A DNA stretch of 17,740 nt, taken from positions 1 to 17,740 of the forward strand of contig DATBWU010000283.1 in NCBI GenBank assembly GCA_036514635.1. Direction: 5' to 3'. Position numbers and translations under genes: made by a program. Below are positions 7,284 to 12,927 of this stretch, piece by piece (positions within the stretch are counted from its first letter, which is position 1; every line of letters begins with the position of its first letter). The notes under the pieces were generated by a model. That model worked only from the letters and a program-made list of their open reading frames with translations, searched no databases and was not told the DNA's origin. The stretch comes from DASSFZ01 sp036514635 (lineage in GTDB: Bacteria; Chloroflexota; Anaerolineae; Fen-1058).

Positions 7284-10073
7284 TCAGGGCAGCGGGAACG
7301 TGACGCGCACTTCGGCGCCCTGTCCCGGCGCGGACTCGATCTCGATCCGCCCGCCCGCCAGCATGGCGCGCTCTTCCATGCCCAGCAAACCCATGCTAGT
7401 GCCCTGGCGCGTGGCCTGCTCGCGGGCCGGGCGCACATCGAAGCCCGCGCCGTTGTCGGCGATGACCAAGTGCACTTCCCCGTCGATCACGTCCAGGCTG
7501 AGGCGCACCTGCCGCGCTTGCGCGTGCCGGGCGATGTTCGTCAGTGCTTCCTGCGCGATACGGAAGCAGGCCGTCTCGACCTCCGGCGGCAGGCGTGGCT
7601 CGAAATCCGCCAGGTCCAGGCGCGCCTCGAACCCGGCGCGTCGGGCCATGCGGTCGGCGTACCAGCGCAGCGCGGGGACGAGTCCCAGGTCGTCGAGCAG
7701 CGATGGCCGCAGGTCGAGCGACAGGTCGCGTACCTGCTGCAGTGCGCGATCGACGACGTCGATGTTTTCGTTCAACTCGGCTTCGAGATCGGCGGCCTCG
7801 CGCGCCGCCAGCGCGGTCTGCAGGCCGATCTTGATGGCGGTGAGTGTCTGCCCGATCTCGTCGTGCAGTTCACGCGCGACGGCGCGGCGCTCGGCCTCTT
7901 GCGCTTGGAGCAGGCGTTGGGAGAGGAATTGCAGGCGGTGTTGGCTCTCGCGCAGGGCTTCCTCGGCGCGCTTGCGTTCGGTGATCACTTCTGAGAACAG
8001 AATGATGCCGCCAATTTCACCTGTAGATTCATACCAGGGATGGATTTCCCAGCGTACCCAATCCAGCCGACCGTCCTGGCGGGGGAAGGGGTCTTCATCT
8101 GCTTTCTCGATTGCGCCCGCCAGACAGCGCCGGTGAATTTCCTTCCAGCGTTCGGGAATTTCAGGGAACACCTCGTAATGCGAACGGCCGACAATCTGTT
8201 GCTCGCCCAGATCGTAATCCACAAGGTAGCGTCGGCTTGCCACAATATATCTCATATCGCGGTCAAACATGGCAATCGCAGCCGGGGCATGTTCCACAAA
8301 CAGCCTGAGCACCTCTTCGCTTCGGCGTAGTTTCTCCCCCGCGCGCCTGCGCTCGGTGATGTCCACTACGGACCCCAAGTATCGGGTTGGTTTGCCCTCA
8401 TTGTCTCGCTCCCAAGTCACTGTCGGCGAGAGATAACGCATCGGGCCGCGCCCCGGGTTGGTGCGGAATTCTTTGGCGGACGGTTGTTTCCCTTCGGACA
8501 TTCTCACGAACTCATCGAGAGCGCGCTCGCGATCCTCTGGATGAATGGAATCGAGATACGCTTCAACGGTCGGAAAACCTTTCGAAGGATCGTGCCCCAG
8601 AAGCCGGTACATTTGTGGTGACCACCAGCCCTGCCTCGTGGTCATGTTGTATTCCCAACTGCCGAGGTTGGCATGTTGCTCCGCCTCTTCGAGCCGTCTA
8701 TTCACCTGTCTGACTTCTTCTTCCGCCCGCTTGCGCTCGGTGATGTCGCTGATGGCCGCCACCATGCCACTGACTGTGCTGTCAGCCTCCAGCAGAGGCG
8801 CGGCGTTGACAGACAAGATCACGCGCCGGCCGTCCGGGTGTTCGATGGCATGTTCGATGCCATACACCGGTTGCCCTGACCGCATCACTTTGGCGAAGGG
8901 CAGTTCTTCCTGAAGGAAGGGCGAACCATCCGCCGCCGTGATGCGCCAGCCGGGATCGTTGTAGGTGCGGCCGGTGATGTCGCCGCGTGTCAGGCCCAGG
9001 ATACGCTCAGCCGCCGCATTGGCCAATGTGATTTGCCCGGCGCGGTTGACGATCGCGATTCCCTCCGGAACCGTTTCGACAATGCGCGTCAGGCGCTCCT
9101 CGCTCTCACGCAATGCCTGCTCCGCCCGCTTGCGCTCGGTGATGTCCTGAAAGAAGATGGCCAGGCCGTCTGGCGACGGAAAGATGCGGTTCTCGAACCA
9201 GCGGTCGTAGGGCGGATAGTATTCTTCCAGATAGATGGGTGTCTGCGTCTCCACGGCCTTGTAGTACGCCTTGTAAAACGGCTGGCCGATGCCTTCGGGG
9301 AATTCGGTCCAGATGTGCTTGCCGATCATGTCTTCGGGCCGGCGGTTGAATATCTGCCCGGCCTTTTGGTTCATGTAGGTGTAGCGCCACTCGGTATCGA
9401 GTGCGACGAAGGCATCGCCCATGCTTTCCAGGATGTTGGCGATGTGCGCACGGGCGGCTTCGGCCTCCGCGCGGGCCGCCTGTTCACCAGCCAGCAGTTG
9501 CTCGCGTTCCGCAGCATTTTCGATGAGCGCGCGGGACAGCGCTTCGCTGGCGCGGACTTCCACCGTCCGCTCGCGCTCGGCTACCGCGCGCCGCAGCTCA
9601 AGTTCGGCGATCACGCTGCGGCGCAGCGCCCGCAGCGCGGCCAGCTGCTCGGCGGTCAGATCGCGCGGCGCGCGGTCGATGACGCACAGCGTGCCCAGCG
9701 CAAAGCCGTCGTGCGTGACCAGCGGCGCGCCCGCGTAAAAGCGGATGTGCGGCTCGGCGGTCACCAGCGGGTTGTTGGCGAATCGCTCGTCGGTCAGCGC
9801 ATCGCGCACCACGAAGACATCGTCCGGCTGCAGAATGGCATGAGCGCAGAAGGCGACATCGCGCGAGGTCTCGTGGATAGCCAGGCCCACGTTCGCCTTG
9901 AACCACTGTCGATTGGAATCGACGAGCGTGATGAGCGCTATGGGTGTGTCGCAGATGTGCGCGGCCAGTCGGGCGATGTCGTCGAAGTGCTCTTCGGGGG
10001 CCGTATCCAGGACATGGTACTGGCGGAGCGCCGCCAGCCTTTCGGCTTCATTCGAGGGAGTGGGTGCGTTCAT
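7284..10073 (-). CDS. Cytoplasmic sensor histidine kinase, GAF-PAS x4-HisKA_3-HATPase (NarX/DegS type)
   Basis: A 929-residue soluble kinase. A strong Shine-Dalgarno (AGGAGGT, about 6 nt from the ATG) fixes the start at 10073. Domains: GAF (about 25-165, with LDTAPEEHFDDIARLA and IALITLVDSNRQWFKANVG), coiled coil (165-215), PAS (210-316), PAS (325-449), PAS with PAC (460-577), PAS (585-700), HisKA_3 (722-790) with phospho-acceptor H737 in ARELHDEIGQ, and HATPase_c (828-929) with QEALTN, DNGAGF and MGLLGMEER. PAS units are joined by repeated ITERKRAEEALRES-type linkers. Established knowledge: HisKA_3 kinases pair with NarL-type regulators; one lies next downstream. The DNA encoding the PAS block is clearly less GC-rich than that for the GAF and the kinase core, suggesting modules of different origin. 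There is no membrane segment, so the signal is cytoplasmic or diffusible; the ligand is unknown. Confidence 0.95.
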   Translation of the reverse strand: MNAPTPSNEAERLAALRQYHVLDTAPEEHFDDIARLAAHICDTPIALITLVDSNRQWFKANVGLAIHETSRDVAFCAHAILQPDDVFVVRDALTDERFANNPLVTAEPHIRFYAGAPLVTHDGFALGTLCVIDRAPRDLTAEQLAALRALRRSVIAELELRRAVAERERTVEVRASEALSRALIENAAEREQLLAGEQAARAEAEAARAHIANILESMGDAFVALDTEWRYTYMNQKAGQIFNRRPEDMIGKHIWTEFPEGIGQPFYKAYYKAVETQTPIYLEEYYPPYDRWFENRIFPSPDGLAIFFQDITERKRAEQALRESEERLTRIVETVPEGIAIVNRAGQITLANAAAERILGLTRGDITGRTYNDPGWRITAADGSPFLQEELPFAKVMRSGQPVYGIEHAIEHPDGRRVILSVNAAPLLEADSTVSGMVAAISDITERKRAEEEVRQVNRRLEEAEQHANLGSWEYNMTTRQGWWSPQMYRLLGHDPSKGFPTVEAYLDSIHPEDRERALDEFVRMSEGKQPSAKEFRTNPGRGPMRYLSPTVTWERDNEGKPTRYLGSVVDITERRRAGEKLRRSEEVLRLFVEHAPAAIAMFDRDMRYIVASRRYLVDYDLGEQQIVGRSHYEVFPEIPERWKEIHRRCLAGAIEKADEDPFPRQDGRLDWVRWEIHPWYESTGEIGGIILFSEVITERKRAEEALRESQHRLQFLSQRLLQAQEAERRAVARELHDEIGQTLTAIKIGLQTALAAREAADLEAELNENIDVVDRALQQVRDLSLDLRPSLLDDLGLVPALRWYADRMARRAGFEARLDLADFEPRLPPEVETACFRIAQEALTNIARHAQARQVRLSLDVIDGEVHLVIADNGAGFDVRPAREQATRQGTSMGLLGMEERAMLAGGRIEIESAPGQGAEVRVTFPLP

Positions 10074-10274
10074 TCAGCACCTCCTTTGAGGCACACTGCG
10101 CGTGGATGGGCCGGCCGGATTTCCTGTGCCACCTCACTTCGTCGGGCGCGCAGTCAACGCCACGGTGGAGACGGAGGCAGGCAACCGGCAGAGTGGAGCG
10201 CTATTGGGGGGTGTGCGCGCGCCTGCCTGTGCGGATATTTTACTCTGTTTCGATTCGGGGTGGGAAGTTGTGAA

Positions 10275-10305
10275 CCCTGGCGAAGGCTCGAACCCTTCGC
10301 CAGGG
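10275..10305 (-). terminator. Strong hairpin after pyrG, probable terminator
   Basis: CCCTGGCGAAGG (10275-10286) and CCTTCGCCAGGG (10294-10305) form a perfect 12-bp stem with a 7-nt loop, starting 8 nt past the pyrG stop codon. No run of T follows on the minus strand, so termination may need a factor, or the stem may protect the mRNA 3' end. The rest of the 240-nt gap to the 929-residue kinase contains nothing further that I can name. Confidence 0.6.
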
Positions 10306-10313
10306 CTTGCGGA

Positions 10314-11927
10314 CTACTCGACCCGATCCAACCGTGCGGCGGCGGCCTCGACGAATGCCCTGAACAACGGATGCGGTCGATTAGGCCGGCTCTTGAATTC
10401 CGGGTGGAATTGCGAGCCGACCATGAAGGGGTGATCGGCAAGCTCGGCGATCTCCACCAGCCGGCCATCGGGCGACAGGCCGGACAACACCATACCGTGC
10501 TTCGTCATCACCTCACGATGCGCGTTGTTGAACTCGAAGCGGTGGCGATGCCGCTCGTGGACGACGGCAGCTTTGTAGGCGTTGGCCGCGCGTGTGCCGG
10601 GCACCAGCGCGCACGGGTATGAGCCGAGCCGCATCGTGCCGCCCATGTCGGCGATGTCGCGTTGTTCCGGCATCAGATCGATGATGGGGAACGAGGTGCT
10701 GTGATCGAATTCGGTGCTGTTCGGCTCGTCGCTGCCCTGGATGGCGCGGGCCAGCTCGATGCACATCACTTGCATGCCCAGGCACAGCCCCAAATACGGA
10801 ACCTTGTTTTCGCGGGCGAAGCGCGCGGCGATGACCTTGCCCTCGATGCCGCGATAACCGAACCCCCCTGGCACGACGATGCCGTGCGCTTTCCGCAGCC
10901 GATCTACGCCTCGGCCCTTTTCCAGGTCTTCCGATAGGATCCAATCGATCTCCACATCGACGTTGTGCGCGACACCGGCATGGTATAGCGACTCGCGCAC
11001 GCTGATGTACGCATCCTGAAACTCGACGTACTTGCCGACGATGGCGATGGGCAGTTTCTCGCGCGGCGCGCGCATCGCTTCCACCAGTTGCCGCCACTCT
11101 TGCAAGTCGGGCATAGCGCGCGCGTTCAGGCTCAACCGGTCGATCAGGTAGTCGCCCAGCCCGGTTTCTTCGAGCGTCAGCGGCACCGCGTACAGCACAT
11201 CGGTGGTCACCAGCGGAACCACCGCGCGCACATCCACGTCGCAAAACAGCGCAATCTTCTCGCGGATGGCGTCGTTGACCGGCTGATCGGATCGCGTGAC
11301 GATCACATCCGGGTTGACGCCGATGCCGCGCAGTTGATGCACGGAATGCTGGGTTGGCTTGGTCTTCAGCTCGCCGGTCGCGCCGATGTAAGGCAGCCAG
11401 GTGACGTGGATGTACACGACGTTGTCGCGGCCCACATCCTTGCGCATCTGACGGATGGCCTCCAGGAAGGGCAGGCTCTCGATGTCGCCGACCGTCCCGC
11501 CGATCTCGACGATGACCACGTCCGGTTCACCGGCGCGCGCGGCCAGGCCGATGCGGCGTTTGATCTCGTTGGTGATGTGTGGGATGACTTGAATCGTGCC
11601 GCCCAGGTAATCGCCGCGTCGCTCCTTGCCGATCACGTCGGCGTACACCTGGCCGGTCGTCACGTTGCTGGCCCGGGTGAGGTTCTCGTCGATGAAGCGC
11701 TCATAGTGTCCCAGGTCGAGGTCGGTCTCGGCCCCGTCCTCGGTGACGAACACTTCGCCGTGCTGGTAGGGCGACATCGTGCCCGGATCGACGTTGATGT
11801 ACGGATCGAGTTTTTGCATGGTCACGCTGACACCCCGGCTCTTCAACACTCGACCGATGGCTGCCGCCGTGACACCTTTGCCGACGCTGCTGACCACTCC
11901 GCCCGTGCAGAAGATATACTTTGGCAT
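10314..11927 (-). CDS. pyrG: CTP synthase (glutamine-hydrolysing)
   Basis: Makes CTP from UTP, ATP and glutamine in the last step of pyrimidine nucleotide synthesis, in the cytoplasm. The 537 residues match the usual length. The N-terminal synthase domain (1-265) has the P-loop-like GGVVSSVGKG (9-18), LDPYINVDPGTMSPYQHGEVFV, metal-site D71 and E141 and GTVGDIESLPF. The C-terminal class I glutamine amidotransferase (about 290-535) has the nucleophile C382 in LGLCLGMQ, and H508/E510 in QFHPE complete the triad. A longer frame to 11960 exists, but the ATG at 11927 has GGAGG 5 nt upstream and begins the conserved MPKYIFCTGGVVSS. A palindromic repeat lies in the upstream region and a strong hairpin follows the stop, so it is probably its own transcription unit. 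I saw no pyrimidine-sensing leader such as a G-run attenuator. Confidence 0.98.
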   Translation of the reverse strand: MPKYIFCTGGVVSSVGKGVTAAAIGRVLKSRGVSVTMQKLDPYINVDPGTMSPYQHGEVFVTEDGAETDLDLGHYERFIDENLTRASNVTTGQVYADVIGKERRGDYLGGTIQVIPHITNEIKRRIGLAARAGEPDVVIVEIGGTVGDIESLPFLEAIRQMRKDVGRDNVVYIHVTWLPYIGATGELKTKPTQHSVHQLRGIGVNPDVIVTRSDQPVNDAIREKIALFCDVDVRAVVPLVTTDVLYAVPLTLEETGLGDYLIDRLSLNARAMPDLQEWRQLVEAMRAPREKLPIAIVGKYVEFQDAYISVRESLYHAGVAHNVDVEIDWILSEDLEKGRGVDRLRKAHGIVVPGGFGYRGIEGKVIAARFARENKVPYLGLCLGMQVMCIELARAIQGSDEPNSTEFDHSTSFPIIDLMPEQRDIADMGGTMRLGSYPCALVPGTRAANAYKAAVVHERHRHRFEFNNAHREVMTKHGMVLSGLSPDGRLVEIAELADHPFMVGSQFHPEFKSRPNRPHPLFRAFVEAAAARLDRVE

Positions 11928-11955
11928 CGCTTCCTCCCTTACCGGCTTATGGTCA

Positions 11956-12015
11956 ACCACTAAGACACCAAGACACTAAGCCATGCATTTCTTGGCGTCT
12001 TTGTGTCTTGGCGGT
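11956..12015. repeat. Intergenic palindromic repeat, copy 3 (ACCACTAAGACAC type)
   Basis: Arms 11956-11980 and 11991-12015 are inverted copies matching at 20 of 25 positions around a 10-nt loop. The arms are built from ACCAC and AAGACAC blocks, a variant of the ACCGCAGAGACGC pattern of the other copies. It lies just upstream of pyrG and would be in its leader if transcription starts further up. Confidence 0.8.
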
Positions 12016-12042
12016 GAATAAACTGTCAATGGCCTATAAAGG

Positions 12043-12082
12043 TCGGTGGGGAGTGTCACTTCCGGGTGACTCTCCCCACCGA
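12043..12082 (-). terminator. Probable intrinsic terminator of the Roadblock gene
   Basis: A 17-bp stem with one mismatch (arms 12043-12059 and 12066-12082, loop TTCCGG) lies about 65 nt past the Roadblock stop. On the minus strand it is followed by ACCTTTATAG, a short T-rich stretch. A smaller perfect 7-bp hairpin (12108-12126) precedes it. It separates the Roadblock gene from pyrG. Confidence 0.6.
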
Positions 12083-12146
12083 TTGAGTTCAGGTATTGGG
12101 TTCGTGACGATGCCCCATCGGCATCGCGGTGAGATGGCTCGCATGG

Positions 12147-12518
12147 TTAAACCAGTTTCGCTAGGTCCTCTGCCGCTCGCTTCATATCGAGGAAGATCAG
12201 GCCGAGTTTGGCTCTGGCGCGCGCCAGCACCGTCAGCACCGCGTCTTGCCCGACCGACATCAGAATCACGTAGCCGTCGTTGCCGTGAATGTACACTTCG
12301 TCCAGGATGCCGCGCCCCAGTTCCGAGGCAATGCGCTCGCCCAGCGAGAGCATCGCGGCGGACATGGCCGACACGCGATCTTCTTCGACGCCCGCGGGCA
12401 GCGAGGAGGCCATGATCAGGCCGTCCACCGACACGATGGCAGACGCTTCAATGTCTGGGGTGCTTCCCTGCAAGTCTCGCAAGCGGTCTACCATCTGATC
12501 GGTGCGTGACTTGGCCAT
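12147..12518 (-). CDS. Roadblock/LC7 domain protein (MglB-like)
   Basis: A small soluble protein of 123 residues, almost all one Roadblock/LC7 domain (about 5-110): a helix (DQMVDRLRDLQG), IEASAIVSVDGLIMASSLP, helix SAMSAAMLSLGERIASELG, then strands EVYIHGNDGYVILMSVG and AVLTVLARARAKLGLIFLDM. By family it dimerises and regulates a small Ras-like GTPase (as MglB does MglA) or acts as a signalling scaffold. No GTPase gene is present in the window, so its partner is elsewhere or it is an orphan. The frame is open up to 12632, but AAGGAG (12533-12528) lies 9 nt before the ATG at 12518, and a good promoter ends near 12560, downstream of the alternative start. It is divergent from dinG across a repeat-filled spacer. 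Confidence 0.92.
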   Translation of the reverse strand: MAKSRTDQMVDRLRDLQGSTPDIEASAIVSVDGLIMASSLPAGVEEDRVSAMSAAMLSLGERIASELGRGILDEVYIHGNDGYVILMSVGQDAVLTVLARARAKLGLIFLDMKRAAEDLAKLV

Positions 12519-12566
12519 ATCGCGAGGCTCCTTGTGGATCGGTTCATCCGGTATTATGACGCGCAA

Positions 12567-12595
12567 ACTATACCACAAGTCAAAATCATTGTAAA
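12567..12595 (-). promoter_or_regulatory. Promoter of the Roadblock gene
   Basis: Minus strand: TTTACA (12595-12590), a 17-nt spacer, then TATAGT (12572-12567) preceded by TGG, an extended -10. This is close to the vegetative sigma-factor consensus with ideal spacing. The expected start near 12560 gives a leader of about 42 nt that includes the AAGGAG ribosome site. Confidence 0.68.
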
Positions 12596-12616
12596 GCAAA
12601 GCGGCGTGATTTGGTG

Positions 12617-12766
12617 AACGGGTGGCGATCAACGGACGGGTAAACGGACAAACGGATGGCGATCAACGGATGGGTAAACGGACAAACGGACAGAAACGGA
12701 CGGCGATCGTTCGTGTCCGTTCCAATCCGCTTGTCCGTGTCAAGTCTGTTGATGACCTCATCCGTT
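12617..12766. repeat. AACGGA half-site array with a 34-bp tandem duplication
   Basis: Seven copies of AACGGA(C/T) start at 12631, 12643, 12651, 12665, 12677, 12685 and 12695, with a variant (AACGGG) at 12617. Two 34-bp units (12623-12656 and 12657-12690) differ at one base. Inverted copies follow at 12715-12721 and 12760-12766, with a near copy at 12733-12738. One more direct copy lies at 12913-12919, 8 nt before the dinG start. The array fills the space between the two divergent promoters. Confidence 0.8.
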
Positions 12767-12773
12767 TCCCTCA

Positions 12774-12782
12774 TGGTATAAT
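12774..12782 (+). promoter_or_regulatory. Extended -10 promoter of dinG
   Basis: TGGTATAAT is a perfect extended -10 (TATAAT at 12777-12782). The best -35 candidate is weak (ATGACC, 19-nt spacer). A start near 12789 would give a leader of about 139 nt that contains the 15-bp palindrome at 12849-12883. Confidence 0.55.
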
Positions 12783-12823
12783 CCGCCTCGCGCCGCGTGT
12801 GAGCTTTGAGAGAAAAATACTGC

Positions 12824-12898
12824 AACCGCCTCACCCCCGCCTTCGGCACCCCCTCTCCTGAGCAACAGGCTCAGGAGAGGGGGTTGGGGGGTGAGGTT
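12824..12898. repeat. Long palindrome in the dinG leader
   Basis: CCCCCTCTCCTGAGC (12849-12863) and its exact inverse (12869-12883) form a 15-bp stem with the loop AACAG. Outer arms (AACC.CCTCACCCCC from 12824, GGGGGGTGAGGTT to 12898) extend it imperfectly. It lies 29 nt before the dinG start on the transcribed side. It looks like a dispersed REP/MITE-type element, but could fold in the mRNA leader. Confidence 0.8.
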
Positions 12899-12927
12899 CA
12901 AGCGACGCCTAGAACGGATTCCCCTCC

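Noticed and set aside
9033..10622. Plus-strand open frame of 529 codons
   Set aside because: It lies antisense to the GAF/PAS kinase and crosses into the pyrG 3' end; the minus-strand proteins have clear domains, and this frame has none. It is a product of high GC.
12553..12583. TTGACT / CATAAT as the Roadblock promoter
   Set aside because: The spacer is 19 nt and the match is poorer than TTTACA-17-TATAGT with an extended -10 just upstream.
12617..12701. Possible CRISPR array
   Set aside because: The 34-bp units are adjacent with no unique spacers and no cas genes nearby; this is a tandem repeat.
12586..12849. Small minus-strand frame across the AACGGA array
   Set aside because: It merely translates the tandem repeats and lacks a ribosome site; it also overlaps the Roadblock promoter.
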